A stretch of 64,000 nucleotides of DNA from Bacillus safensis FO-36b (GCF_000691165.1 NZ_ASJD01000006.1:121766-185765); one strand, 5' to 3'; positions 16,601-25,286 are shown, numbered from the stretch's first letter. A program made the numbers and translations. Notes: generated by a model from the sequence alone, not told the origin.

Positions 16601-17229
16601 TAGCTGATCACGGTACGTCTGATACTTTCAGTGTCCTTATCAATTTCAAAACGCTTGCCGCTGTCTTTTCCTCTTCGTGATAAAACCTTGATCGTGCGTT
16701 TAGTGATGGTATTTCCGTCAAACTCCACAACATCTTTAAACTCTCCGCCCCATTTGTTCAAAACATCGCTTAAACATTCAAGAGCAGTCATTTTATAGAA
16801 TGATGTCGAGTTTAGTCCTAGCTCGGCGGTCACTTCTGCGGTCCATCGGGTTCTTTCAAATACTTGATCAAGAACATATTGCGCCGTTTTATCTTTTGGT
16901 CGCTTCTCTTTAATGATTGTTTCAGCCAATTCCATCATTGCGGCTTCGCAAGTAACAAGCGTATTGATCTCAGCACCATCATCTGTATCATCAAGCTCTT
17001 TTATAACAAACGCCCGCAATTCGCCGTCCTTATCTCGGAACACGACTTGATTCTCTTCAAACAGATACTTAGCATCTGGATGTGAAGCATCTGCAATAAA
17101 AGAAAAAGAAGAACCCAAGTTGAGTTCTTCTTTGTATTTAGCATCCCAGAAATTACACGAATCCTGTCCGTCACTGGACAGAACAGCCAAAAGTTCATCT
17201 TCTGGCGATAAAATGAATATCTCAGCCAT
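13672..17229 (-). CDS. Tail-tip/tail-associated protein with FN3 and S74 chaperone domains
   Basis: The 1185-residue product has four visible regions. Residues 1 to about 390 match the prophage endopeptidase tail/Tal baseplate-hub family. An FN3 domain follows (PPRPSNIKAEGLFKTVSLTW). A repetitive beta-helical stalk then contains repeated AI-N/S-A-HI units (TSLHINDAAINSAHISNAAI). The last 130 residues begin SSKKYK and end in a helical segment, the Peptidase_S74 intramolecular chaperone with its Ser/Lys pair, predicted to cleave itself off after trimer folding. It lies directly downstream of Dit, as expected for the host-recognition tip. Confidence 0.85.
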   Translation of the reverse strand: MAEIFILSPEDELLAVLSSDGQDSCNFWDAKYKEELNLGSSFSFIADASHPDAKYLFEENQVVFRDKDGELRAFVIKELDDTDDGAEINTLVTCEAAMMELAETIIKEKRPKDKTAQYVLDQVFERTRWTAEVTAELGLNSTSFYKMTALECLSDVLNKWGGEFKDVVEFDGNTITKRTIKVLSRRGKDSGKRFEIDKDTESIRRTVISYPKTALYGYGASLQTTDEDGEETGGYSRFIDFADVEWKKSNGDPVDKPKGQEWVGDPALLQKYGRLKNGELIHREDIFSDEDIEDPEELLKATYNHLLTVASKTEVNYELSVKLLEGVEGYEHEHVDLGDTTIAIDRNFAIPIETSQRIISMEYDITDPENTCVVEIGQFLSVLQGDDRVKQLQKIIDSNRGTWERKPEAGNVTDGSFPNTKPPRPSNIKAEGLFKTVSLTWDYNPSSYIAAYEVYASQNKGFTPTAAQLIFRGKTGGWHHQDGVDVDQVWYYRLRAINTHGTASDWSSEYEAKTVRVLNDDIMFGAVTADKLAALSVTADKLYTDIQNSNILPGSLLRSSDITGLNSAEITVNEQEYNEVTITKKNMNNTLYGLVTNNRKSLKLINGETYTFSIEVKRGSLKNFNYLNFRYYNTPTTFKSQIIETPFSDVSDLPSDEFVKLNFTFIYTGDTANNYYMMFGARTENTTDEGSFVVRKCQLRMGESTKEWSASPYDVMLTENSITSLHINDAAINSAHISNAAIGSAAIANAAIQKAHLGTAIIDTAHITDGAITNAKIANLSADKITAGTIKGITIEGSLIRGARIEPISGSTAFESFIEADKIYQYRKTIYDVTVKRYEKLTIQSGLISQEYGNRIGENETQEPISTVDIKRGGINLFAAANPRNENISHKLRIETNPGVPNDLGVGSSGTHMIFSQNDEVVFKVSVELNRGEPSFAFNGLKTGHVASLKSYSVSVKQYASLSADEDISLFAEGYLWMNGRIRTDIYGDKGINISAYNGRVSIKGQAEKDGGISLDGGGWNGSLFLGRDNTGKRVWSEDIYFRMYTGSANVYITQYGTLGRVVSSKKYKINIEEYPDDKLQNILKLKPKTWFDKQVAESYAEILESNGSDDGDRPYLERVPGLIAEDLYEAGLKEYLFWSDPDENGERQIEGVMYDRLYALLIPIVKELKDKVYVLENQIKEMGN

Positions 17230-17249
17230 GACGGACCCCCTTTCTTATT

Positions 17250-18017
17250 CTATAGATAGGCTTCATTGAATTTGATACTACTTTTATGGCTGAACCTTAG
17301 CTTGACCGGCTTTTGAGCAGGAAAATCGAAAAACTCAGATTGGATTTGCAGGCCATTCATGATAGCTTTTCCATTGTTCATTATTTTTCGTTTAGCAATG
17401 TCAATCACAAGCGTGTCACCAACGATGAAATTATAAACAATTTTAATAGTTTTCCTCACACTGTTATCTGAGTTTAGAAGAGACACCTCATATGAAGTGG
17501 CTGCTGCCGTGAATACACATTCAATCTTTGGTTCGATTATGGCTAAACTTGGATTCGTAAAAGTCCTCAAGCCGCTCTCGAATTCATAAATCGCCGCTAA
17601 TCCGTATTTTTTTGGATCAGAACAAAGGAAAGTTAGTGTGGCATGTTGTAAGCCTCCCTTTGTCTCACCCTCTGTCAAACTCTCAAATATGGCGTTATAT
17701 GTCCTGTCTGGTTCATCGAAGAAAACAAGCGGCTTTTCTTCATCTGTGTGAAGAATATAGTTCAATTCCTCCTGTTTTTTCTTCAATTCACTTTCACTAC
17801 TGAATGCGAATAGCACTTCTAGGGTTATCACTCTTACAGGTAATCTAGTACCACGAAGAAAACCGCCTGCGCGGTTCCCTATCGTGTCTATTTTCACCTC
17901 TCGACCTACAACACCCCTGCCGCTGGGTGTCTCTTTAAGGTAGAAATATTGTGATATATCGGTGCCATTAAAAGTGATCTTCCATTCATTGGGGACAAGT
18001 TGTTGATAATTAATCAT
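17250..18017 (-). CDS. Distal tail protein (Dit)
   Basis: The 255-residue protein matches Siphovirus distal tail proteins of the SPP1 gp19.1 type: N-terminal INYQQLVPNEWKITFNGTDISQYF, then GRGVVGREVKIDTIGNRAGG, TRLPVRVITLEV and a central FFDEPDRTYNAIFES segment. Dit forms the hexameric ring linking tail tube and tip protein. It overlaps the tape measure stop by 4 bases (ATGA). Confidence 0.88.
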   Translation of the reverse strand: MINYQQLVPNEWKITFNGTDISQYFYLKETPSGRGVVGREVKIDTIGNRAGGFLRGTRLPVRVITLEVLFAFSSESELKKKQEELNYILHTDEEKPLVFFDEPDRTYNAIFESLTEGETKGGLQHATLTFLCSDPKKYGLAAIYEFESGLRTFTNPSLAIIEPKIECVFTAAATSYEVSLLNSDNSVRKTIKIVYNFIVGDTLVIDIAKRKIMNNGKAIMNGLQIQSEFFDFPAQKPVKLRFSHKSSIKFNEAYL

Positions 18018-21000
18018 GTGATCCTCGTCCTCCTTGCGTTCGCTCTTTTTTGTTCATTCTCAACAGGCTTCGCGACACCTTGACCAACCTTTTTGCTGTC
18101 CATTTCAATAACAATCACTTGTTCAGGAAGTTCAATATTTTGAAGCTCTGCACTCAATTCGTGTTTAACCGCTCCTATTTTACTGTTTGTAATAGAAGCA
18201 TCGTAAGCGATGTTTAAATCTTCTTGTTTGATATACATAGCGTCAGTAACAGCATTCATTGCCTTACTCACAGTACCCACGCCCTGCTGAATCCCCACAG
18301 CAATACCAGCTGGCACCATGACACCCACTTGATCACGCATTAAACGTGAAGGCGAATGAATTTTCAGCTTCTTCTTAATCGTTTTTTCGATTGTAGATGC
18401 GATGCTATTGGCTTCCTTCGCAAGCTCGCCTTTCATGTTTTTCATTCCTGAAATAATGCCGGACATCGTGTTAGATCCAATCGCTTGCCCGCTCTTTTTA
18501 AGCGATCCCAGCTGCTTAACATTGACAGTCAATTCAGCAATTTTATTCATGTAATCATTTTTCAGTTTGTTTAGCTCTGAATTTGCCGCATTTCTCAATT
18601 CAGTGATCTTTTTAGTTGTTGCGTTCTTAAGATCCGCAAGCTCTTTGGTCGCTTGTTCGCTTGCCATGCTGTGTTTTTGTTTCCATAGAGAGATATATTT
18701 ATCTAGCTCTGGAGCAGACATGGAAGCAATAGCTTTTATTTGATCAGCTGATCCCACGCCCATTTGTCTTAATTCATCAACGAATTCTTTCGGGGCACTG
18801 CCTGTTAGTTTTGATAGGTCAGACTGGAAACCTTTCATTCTATCAATTTGCGCTTCCAAGTTTTTTAACAGCCTGGATCCACTGACTTTTTCAGTTGTTA
18901 CACTATCAAACAACCCCATAGCGTTATAAATAGAATCAGTACGATCTTTAAGAGCATTCTTATACTCTTCATTTGCTTTTTTAATGTCATCAGTCAATTT
19001 GTCATTAATGCTCTTAAACTTGGACAAATAGCTGTTGTTGGCAGATAGAAGACCTTTATTCAGCTTGTCAGCCGCTTTTTTCTCATCATCTTTTTTCTTC
19101 TGCGCTTCTTTCTGAAGTTTGGTTCTAGTTGCATAAATTTCTTTCTGAACCTTATTACGCTGAGCAGCAGTCAGTTTTTCTTTCTTTTTGATCTTCTCAA
19201 GCTGCTTCATATACGTCTGACCACTTATTTTCTTGGTGTCATATTTCACTTCTGCATTAGCGATCTTCTGTGAAACCTTCTTTTGATAAGCAAGCTGCGC
19301 TTTTGCCTTTTTGCGCTGCGCCTCAAGTGCCTTCTTCTTCTGTTGACTCTGCGTTTTCTTCTGTGCATTGTATATTTCGCGCTGGATCTTCGCATTTTGC
19401 GTGGATGTTAACTTGTTTTTCTTTTTAATCGCGTTTAATTGTTTGATGTATGTCTTTGAGCTGATCTTACCTGTGTCAAACTTGGTTTCGACAGCTCTGA
19501 TTTTGTTGTCAACGCGTGTTTTTCTTCTAGCATTCGCTTTACGTGCCGCAGCAGCTTGTTTTTTCTTCAATGCTGCCGCTTGTTTTTGCGCTTGCTTTTG
19601 TGCTTGCTTCATTTCAGCTTGCGATGCTTTTTGCGCCGCCTGTGTTGTCTTTTTAGCAGAAGAAACAACTGTATTTGTTGATCTATCAAGACCTACAGCC
19701 ATACCAGCACCTAAGTTATAACCGATCTCATCACGCATCCAGCGTGAAGGAGAATGAATGTTAAATAGTTTGGTAAAGGTATTTTTGACGTTGTTGACAA
19801 TATCAGTAGCCTTTTTATATAAGCTAGATGCCATCCCTCCAACACCACGCACCAAACCTTGAATAATGTTTTTCCCGATGTTGTAAAGGTTAATTCCTTT
19901 GAAGAAAGCCATTACCTTATCCCAAATACTCTTGATCTTGCTTTTGACATCATTCATTTTGCTTCCAACAGTATTCTTTATATCGTTGAACTTGCCAGAA
20001 ACAGCCTTCCATATACCGCCGACAACGTTTGCGACTGTCGATTTGATCTTATTCCACACACTTCCGATAAACGTCTTAACCGTATTGAAAACAGTCGTTG
20101 TCGTGCTCTTGATTTTGTTCCAGTTGTTCACAAAGAAGTTTTTAATGCCGCCTAAAACAGTTGAAAAGAAGGATTTGATTCCGTTCCAAACTGAAGAGGC
20201 GGTATTTTTCAAACCATTCCAAACAGCCGTGACAACCTTTTTGATGGTGTTCCAAGCTGTAGTGAAGATCGTTTTATATATCTTAAATACTGTCGTAAAG
20301 TACGTTTTAATCCCGTTCCATATGGTTGTGGCCGCCTTCTTGATTCCGTTCCATACTCCAGTTATAAAGCTTTTGATTCCACCCCAAACACTAGAAGCAA
20401 CTTTCTTGATGCCTTCCCATAACCCTTTCAGGAAGTTTGAAGTTGCTCCCCAAGCTTTGATAGTGAACGCTTTGACTTTATCCCAATTGGCGATGATTAA
20501 TGCAACAATTCCAATTACTGCGGTCGTTATCCAACCAATAGGACCCATCGCAACAACCCAAGCTGCTGCCATCCGTACAGCATTCGCCATAGCTTGAGCG
20601 GCCATAACAGCCATTCGAGCAATGAATAAAGCCATTTGTTTTATTCCATTTTGTAACATGAGAATGAATGAACTCATCTTCGTTGCTGTCCACGCTGCGG
20701 CCATTCTCGTTGCTTGTGTTATAGACTGTGCGGCCATGACTGTCATTTGAGTGGTCCATAAGATCATTTGTTTAATGCCGTTTTGCAACATCATGATAAA
20801 TGAATTTATGTTCATGATCGTCCATGCTGTTGCTGTTCTTGTAGCTTGAACAATTGACTGAGCAGCCATAACAGCCATGTTTCTTATCCATAGAGACATT
20901 TGAACGATTCCGTTCTTTAAAGCAGTAACAAACGCCGAAATTTTCATTGCTGTCCAAGAAACAGCCATTTTCGCGCTGTTTGCTATAGCTTGAGCCGTCA

Positions 21001-23164
21001 TAACTGCGTATTTTGCTATGAATTTCGAAATCCATATGATTCCTAATCTCAACTGGCCCACTAAAGTAATTAATTTAACCCCAGCTGCTGTTTCTTTGAA
21101 GTTTCTTATATACAATGCCGCTGCTTTAAAATCTTTAAAACCATTAGTTAAAGAGCTAACAGCAACCATTGCCGGAACAATCGCTCTAACGACACCGATA
21201 AGAGATAAGCCAGCTGCGATAAATTGTCCAATTGCTGGATTTGCCTCCATTGCAGCATTAGTAAATTTCAAGAAACTGTTTACAGTTTCAAGGATCGTCT
21301 TTCCTAGTGGTGCCATTCCAACAAGTAGATTTATAATAGTCCGGGCAATTTGACCAAGTGTGCTCCACACTGTCGGACCTGTTTTTTCAATGTATGCGAT
21401 GAAGTTTTTAAACCCTTCTGTATGTTGAACGGTACCAGCCCATTCTCTGAACCTCGCAGTCATATCAACCAATGATGTGAGCATGTCTGCTGACATTGGA
21501 CCAAACGCAGCAAATAAACGGCGTAATGCGCCTGAAAAGTTTGTGATGACTTGTAAGAGCTTTGGCCCATTTTCACGAGTGTAAGCAACGAAGTCTTGGA
21601 ATCGTTGTGATGAGCTTAAACCTGCCGCCCATTTAGCCCAAGAAGCAGTTGCTTTTTCCATGCTTGCAGCCATATCATTTCCTAGAGGACCAAAAGCCAC
21701 AATAAGATTCATGACTGTTCTCATAACATTTCCAGCAATGTTCCCGAAGGTCACAAAAGCTTTTCCTGCATTGTTGTTCATCCATTTGATGAAATTTTGC
21801 ATGTCTTTTGCTTTGAAAGCATTATCAAGGTTTTTCGTTAATGTAACCGCTCCATTTGCCACGTTAACAAACATAGGTCTAAGACTATTCAGAACCGTTT
21901 TAAACGTTGTGAGTGAGTTGGTGAATGATTTAAGGATAGGTTTTTGTGTGATCTTCGCAATGTCCTGCCAGTTATCTTTAAAATCTTCTAAAGTAGCAAG
22001 GGCTTTCTTCTCTTCTTTCCCTAGCGACTCTTGCAAAACTTTGATTTTTTCCATGATTTTGGCTCGCTCTTTCGCATTGGTGGCATCATCTAGCTTGGCT
22101 TGGAGCTTATCTAGGTCCTGACCAGTTTTGATAACACTACCTATAGATGTAACTGCCAATGCACCAAACGCAACTGCACCAGTTCCAGCAGTAGAAAAAG
22201 CACTAACAAGCCCCATTAATCCACCTGTAGCCGATCCTATCATTGGACCAAGTGCCCCAATTACTCCCACAGCACCAGCTAAAGCTGGAGCGATAGCAGG
22301 TAGTAAAGCAAGCAATCCACCACGTAAAGCATTCCCCATGACGTTTGAAATTGAATTTGTGATCTTTGAAAGTCTGTTCATGGCATTCTCGAATTTATCT
22401 AGACGCTTTTCAAACCCCTTCCATACTGCTGTTATTTTAATAACAACATTATTAGGAAGGCTCGCCAAAGCCGCTCTTGCAACTGTTACAGCCCTAATTA
22501 AAGCCGCTGAACTTGCATTTATAATTGTTGTAACCCTGTTCGGTATGCTTGCTAATGCAGCACGAGCAGCGGCGACAGATGAATTTAAGTTACTTGCGTT
22601 TCCAGCAATCATTGTCGTCACTCTCTGCGCCATTGAAGAAAGAGCGGTACGAGCAACGGCAACTGTTGAAACTAGCGGGCTGGCATTAGCTGCAATGATT
22701 GCAGTTACTCTTTGAGAAATAGAAGATAATGCCGTACGTGCAACAATTACAGCTCGTCCTAAAGGAGTAGGATTTCCAGCTATGACGGTTGTCACTCGTT
22801 GAGCGATTGACCTTAGCCCTGCTTTAGCACGAGCTATAGAACTAGTTAACGGATTGTTATCACCCGTAAAATAAGTATTGATCCGTTGGGGTATTTCTCG
22901 CAATTTTTGACGGGCAATACGAACCGCCCTAGTTAAAGGGTCTGCATCAGCGTCTAGGTCAACTCGGTTGCGTTCGTGTCGGCGTAAGAAACTATCCATC
23001 TGCTGCTCTGCCTCACGAACACGCCTTTGGAAGTCAGCGATTTCAGCATCTACTTCGACAGTGTGATGATCACGCATACGGCGCATCATATCATTCACTT
23101 TGTCCATTTGCTTTTTAAATTTGCGCGTTTGCGCCTCGACAACCGCCGTTAATTTTTCGATCAA
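18014..23164 (-). CDS. Tape measure protein
   Basis: The 1716-residue protein sets tail length. N-terminal coiled coil is followed by six tandem 29-residue repeats (about 73-245, pattern ..PL..AV..ARTALSSI.QRVT.IIA.). A Gly/Ala hydrophobic zone (ALLPAIAPALAGAVGVIGALG) comes next, then four 44-residue hydrophobic repeats (LQNGIKQM...MAVMAAQ...ATRMAAAW, encoded at about 20,525-21,055) and a run of VWNGIK-type Trp repeats. Two long Lys/Gln coiled coils each follow or precede an IHSPSRxMRDxxG motif. No lysozyme or peptidase domain is seen. Confidence 0.95.
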   Translation of the reverse strand: MIEKLTAVVEAQTRKFKKQMDKVNDMMRRMRDHHTVEVDAEIADFQRRVREAEQQMDSFLRRHERNRVDLDADADPLTRAVRIARQKLREIPQRINTYFTGDNNPLTSSIARAKAGLRSIAQRVTTVIAGNPTPLGRAVIVARTALSSISQRVTAIIAANASPLVSTVAVARTALSSMAQRVTTMIAGNASNLNSSVAAARAALASIPNRVTTIINASSAALIRAVTVARAALASLPNNVVIKITAVWKGFEKRLDKFENAMNRLSKITNSISNVMGNALRGGLLALLPAIAPALAGAVGVIGALGPMIGSATGGLMGLVSAFSTAGTGAVAFGALAVTSIGSVIKTGQDLDKLQAKLDDATNAKERAKIMEKIKVLQESLGKEEKKALATLEDFKDNWQDIAKITQKPILKSFTNSLTTFKTVLNSLRPMFVNVANGAVTLTKNLDNAFKAKDMQNFIKWMNNNAGKAFVTFGNIAGNVMRTVMNLIVAFGPLGNDMAASMEKATASWAKWAAGLSSSQRFQDFVAYTRENGPKLLQVITNFSGALRRLFAAFGPMSADMLTSLVDMTARFREWAGTVQHTEGFKNFIAYIEKTGPTVWSTLGQIARTIINLLVGMAPLGKTILETVNSFLKFTNAAMEANPAIGQFIAAGLSLIGVVRAIVPAMVAVSSLTNGFKDFKAAALYIRNFKETAAGVKLITLVGQLRLGIIWISKFIAKYAVMTAQAIANSAKMAVSWTAMKISAFVTALKNGIVQMSLWIRNMAVMAAQSIVQATRTATAWTIMNINSFIMMLQNGIKQMILWTTQMTVMAAQSITQATRMAAAWTATKMSSFILMLQNGIKQMALFIARMAVMAAQAMANAVRMAAAWVVAMGPIGWITTAVIGIVALIIANWDKVKAFTIKAWGATSNFLKGLWEGIKKVASSVWGGIKSFITGVWNGIKKAATTIWNGIKTYFTTVFKIYKTIFTTAWNTIKKVVTAVWNGLKNTASSVWNGIKSFFSTVLGGIKNFFVNNWNKIKSTTTTVFNTVKTFIGSVWNKIKSTVANVVGGIWKAVSGKFNDIKNTVGSKMNDVKSKIKSIWDKVMAFFKGINLYNIGKNIIQGLVRGVGGMASSLYKKATDIVNNVKNTFTKLFNIHSPSRWMRDEIGYNLGAGMAVGLDRSTNTVVSSAKKTTQAAQKASQAEMKQAQKQAQKQAAALKKKQAAAARKANARRKTRVDNKIRAVETKFDTGKISSKTYIKQLNAIKKKNKLTSTQNAKIQREIYNAQKKTQSQQKKKALEAQRKKAKAQLAYQKKVSQKIANAEVKYDTKKISGQTYMKQLEKIKKKEKLTAAQRNKVQKEIYATRTKLQKEAQKKKDDEKKAADKLNKGLLSANNSYLSKFKSINDKLTDDIKKANEEYKNALKDRTDSIYNAMGLFDSVTTEKVSGSRLLKNLEAQIDRMKGFQSDLSKLTGSAPKEFVDELRQMGVGSADQIKAIASMSAPELDKYISLWKQKHSMASEQATKELADLKNATTKKITELRNAANSELNKLKNDYMNKIAELTVNVKQLGSLKKSGQAIGSNTMSGIISGMKNMKGELAKEANSIASTIEKTIKKKLKIHSPSRLMRDQVGVMVPAGIAVGIQQGVGTVSKAMNAVTDAMYIKQEDLNIAYDASITNSKIGAVKHELSAELQNIELPEQVIVIEMDSKKVGQGVAKPVENEQKRANARRTRIT

Positions 23165-23168
23165 ACCC

Positions 23169-23681
23169 TCACCCCTCTTCTTTTGATTTTCTAAGTATGT
23201 TTCTTAATCCAATGTTGAGATCGTTCAAGCGTTTAGCATCCACTTGATTTTTGAAGCCATTTCCAGTGACATCACGCTCAAGATCAGCTCTAGCTTTTTG
23301 TGCGTCAAACATTTGTGACGGCTTAACTTTTTTGGCATTTTGCGCATACCGATGAAACATTGCATTTATAGTCATTCGATCTATTTCATCAATCTCACGC
23401 AATTTAGCCGCCTTGAGTTTGCGTTTATACTCGTTTGGAGTCCATGACATGATGAGATCGTTGTCATAGACACCCATCCAACGAGCTGCGTCTTCAATTA
23501 CTTGGAGGTAGTCGATCCCGTCAACTCTTTGCGGGCTTGTTTCAGCATTTCCAAGTATTCCTTGCCGGTCTCTTGTTCCTCGATCCGCTTCGCTGCCATT
23601 TCTGGTGTCTCGTTCGGAGCAACTTTCTTCGGTTTGTTCATCTTCTCGAGTAGCGTCCAGTTCTGACGGATCTTTCCTTTG
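23169..23681 (-). CDS. Tail-assembly chaperone, C-terminal frameshift extension
   Basis: This frame is -1 relative to the upstream chaperone gene and is open without interruption for 170 codons, from the TTTTTTC slip site to the stop at 23169. It has no good independent start; the first ATG (23477) lacks an RBS. The C-terminal part (GIDYLQVIEDAARWMGVYDNDL...WTPNEYKRKLKAAKLREIDE) is typical of gpT-type extensions. Read as a fusion the product would be 278 residues (108 + 170). Such fusions recruit tape measure and tail tube protein during assembly. The frameshift is predicted. Confidence 0.75.
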   Translation of the reverse strand, partial: QRKDPSELDATREDEQTEESCSERDTRNGSEADRGTRDRQGILGNAETSPQRVDGIDYLQVIEDAARWMGVYDNDLIMSWTPNEYKRKLKAAKLREIDEIDRMTINAMFHRYAQNAKKVKPSQMFDAQKARADLERDVTGNGFKNQVDAKRLNDLNIGLRNILRKSKEEG

Positions 23682-24004
23682 AAAAAACCAGCGTTTTCAA
23701 GTGTTTGGAAAGCTTCTTTAACCAAGCGATCCACCGCGTCACCTTTTGTATCTTCTTCAATGATTTTCATAATTGCATCTTCGATTTGCTCTGGAGACGG
23801 TTTACTCCCTTTAAGATGAGAAAGAGCGCAATCCCAAAAAGCAGATAACATAAAAGCATCTTCATTGAGTAAACCCATGTAAATGTTAAGCGTACCGCCT
23901 GCTTTGTCTTCCTCTTTCGTTGTGTATTTTTCGTTTGCTGTACGGTCAAATGCAAAGTCACATCTTGCTGTATATTCTTTTGATCCAATTGTTAAAGTAG
24001 CCAT
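23498..24004 (-). CDS. Tail-assembly chaperone (gpG-like)
   Basis: The 168-residue product (MATLTIGSKEYTARCDFAFDRTANE ... EDAFMLSAFWDCALSHLKGSKPSPEQIEDAIM) sits between tail tube and tape measure genes, where SPP1-like phages encode their tail chaperone. Its codons contain GGT TTT TTC near residue 107. There a -1 slip would move ribosomes into the extension frame; non-slipped ribosomes finish at 23498. Confidence 0.85.
   Translation of the reverse strand: MATLTIGSKEYTARCDFAFDRTANEKYTTKEEDKAGGTLNIYMGLLNEDAFMLSAFWDCALSHLKGSKPSPEQIEDAIMKIIEEDTKGDAVDRLVKEAFQTLENAGFFKGKIRQNWTLLEKMNKPKKVAPNETPEMAAKRIEEQETGKEYLEMLKQARKELTGSTTSK
23681..23687 (-). promoter_or_regulatory. Predicted -1 ribosomal frameshift site TTTTTTC
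   Basis: In the zero frame it reads T TTT TTC, which fits X XXY YYZ exactly. It is the best such heptamer I found in the overlap of the two open frames. Confidence 0.65.
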
Positions 24005-24072
24005 TTATAAAAACCCCCGATTTGTTTTTTGTAATAGAAAAGAGCCTCCAGATAATAGAGGCCCTTCAAGTG

Positions 24073-24336
24073 TTATTGTCCTGTGGAAGCTGGTGCCGTC
24101 TGTGTAACGATTTCACTCATTGGAGACTCGCCAGCTTCATTCACTGCTGTCACATTAATAGTTAGTTTGGTATCAGGATTCATCCCTGTTGCGACATAAC
24201 TTGTGTCAGTGACGTTTTTATCAAGACGCTTATCAGCGCCTCTATACACGTTATATGAAGTCGCCCCTTCTACCGCATCCCACTTTACTGAAATACTGTC
24301 AGACGTGGCGGTAAACGATAGATTTTGGGGCTGCTT
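24073..24336 (-). CDS. FN3 domain extension of the tail tube protein (+1 frame)
   Basis: An 87-codon FN3 domain (QPQNLSFTATSDSISVKW ... SYNVYRGADKR ... TKLTINVTAVNEAGESP) begins in the +1 frame at the CCC-TAA end of the tail tube gene. A separate start (TTG at 24348) would lie inside the tube gene without an RBS. The expected fusion is 264 residues. In SPP1, gp17.1* carries an FN3 domain added by +1 frameshifting, and this arrangement matches. FN3 domains on tail tubes probably decorate the surface. Confidence 0.85.
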   Translation of the reverse strand, partial: KQPQNLSFTATSDSISVKWDAVEGATSYNVYRGADKRLDKNVTDTSYVATGMNPDTKLTINVTAVNEAGESPMSEIVTQTAPASTGQ

Positions 24337-24340
24337 AGGG
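24335..24340 (-). promoter_or_regulatory. +1 frameshift site CCC-TAA, tail tube gene
   Basis: CCC TAA A allows peptidyl-tRNA-Pro to slip from CCC to CCT, then read AAG CAG CCC CAA into the FN3 frame. A slow stop codon favours the slip. The same hexamer occurs at the capsid gene end. Confidence 0.8.
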
Positions 24341-24868
24341 TGTCTCAACTTTCTTATTTAGCTCTCCGAACTGCTTGAAGCTGTCAGCTCCAGCAGTAGA
24401 ACGAATTTGAGCAATGAAAGCAGGATCAAAAGCCGGTAATTCGCCTTTAAATGTTTTCCCAAGAACAGGAAGAGTGGTTGAAACCTCAATAAATCCATCC
24501 TGTGGCGCGCTTTTCTCAAGGTTTTCAATAATTGCATGACCATATTCTGAATCATGCTTTCCGTTTTTGTTTAGGTTTAAATTTACTTTCCATACCTGGA
24601 TAGCTTCTTCGTTATCAAAAGCATCTTCAATGGCTTTTTGCCCTGGATCATCATCCGCAGCATAGAAAGATAATTCAATAGATTCACTTTTTGTGCCGTA
24701 TCCAACAATACGACCTGACTTTGTACTTTCATCCAGAGTGTCTTGTTCTTTCGTGTGAGATCCCTCAGTTTGAAAAGCAATAAATTGACCTTTTGTATCT
24801 GTCGAATCCATCGCTTGAACAATGTAAATTTCATCTTTACCATTCAATAGGTTTACCACTAAAACCAT
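24335..24868 (-). CDS. Major tail (tube) protein
   Basis: The 177-residue tube protein (VVNLLNGKDEIYIVQAMDSTDTKGQFIAFQTEG ... GKTFKGELPAFDPAFIAQI) resembles the SPP1 gp17.1/Firmicute phage tail tube family. It polymerises as stacked hexamers around the tape measure protein. It ends VETP-stop with codons ACA CCC TAA, the site of the predicted +1 shift. The short form should predominate. Confidence 0.88.
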   Translation of the reverse strand: MVLVVNLLNGKDEIYIVQAMDSTDTKGQFIAFQTEGSHTKEQDTLDESTKSGRIVGYGTKSESIELSFYAADDDPGQKAIEDAFDNEEAIQVWKVNLNLNKNGKHDSEYGHAIIENLEKSAPQDGFIEVSTTLPVLGKTFKGELPAFDPAFIAQIRSTAGADSFKQFGELNKKVETP

Positions 24869-24872
24869 CCTC

Positions 24873-25271
24873 TCAATTGTTTATCGTGTATCTCATTCGC
24901 AAGATACCGTGTTTTGTATATCCGTCTATGTCTGTGATCACCTGCATCCCTCTCAGCTCAGAACGGCATAAAGAAAAGCCCTCTATTTCTAGGGGCCTTT
25001 TGGTCAATGCTTGCAACATAAGGTCTATAACCTGCTGTGCTTCTTTTTTTCCGTTGTAATCTGACCAGCAGTGTAAAACCACGTTTACAACTTCGCCAGC
25101 AGATGTTTTTGTCTCAAATAAGGCAACATCGTCATCACCCATTGAGACATAAGGCTTTTTAATATCTTTGGAAACCGCATCAAAAACGCCTGTGACTCGT
25201 TCGTTTAGATTCCTGTCCATTGATAGCCTTTCAAATATAGCAGCCTGTAACGGCCACAATGATGAGCGCAT
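24873..25271 (-). CDS. Tail completion protein (DUF3168, SPP1 gp17-like)
   Basis: The 132-residue protein has the DUF3168 pattern: SLWPLQAAIFERLSMDRNLNERVTGVFD, then KPYVSMGDDD, VVLHCWSDYNGKKEAQQVIDLMLQAL. This family caps the tail tube at the head-proximal end. Its position directly before the tube gene fits. Confidence 0.85.
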   Translation of the reverse strand: MRSSLWPLQAAIFERLSMDRNLNERVTGVFDAVSKDIKKPYVSMGDDDVALFETKTSAGEVVNVVLHCWSDYNGKKEAQQVIDLMLQALTKRPLEIEGFSLCRSELRGMQVITDIDGYTKHGILRMRYTINN

Positions 25272-25286
25272 TTAAGCAGCTCCTTT

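Noticed and set aside
19368..22715. Long plus-strand frames opposite the tape measure gene (for example 19899-20597 and 22128-22715)
   Set aside because: They mirror the repeat-rich, Ala/Lys-rich tape measure codons, have no RBS and no recognisable domains.
24073..24348. FN3 reading frame as a separate gene starting at TTG 24348
   Set aside because: The start lies inside the tail tube gene without an RBS, and the CCC-TAA junction and the identical arrangement at the capsid gene favour a frameshift extension.
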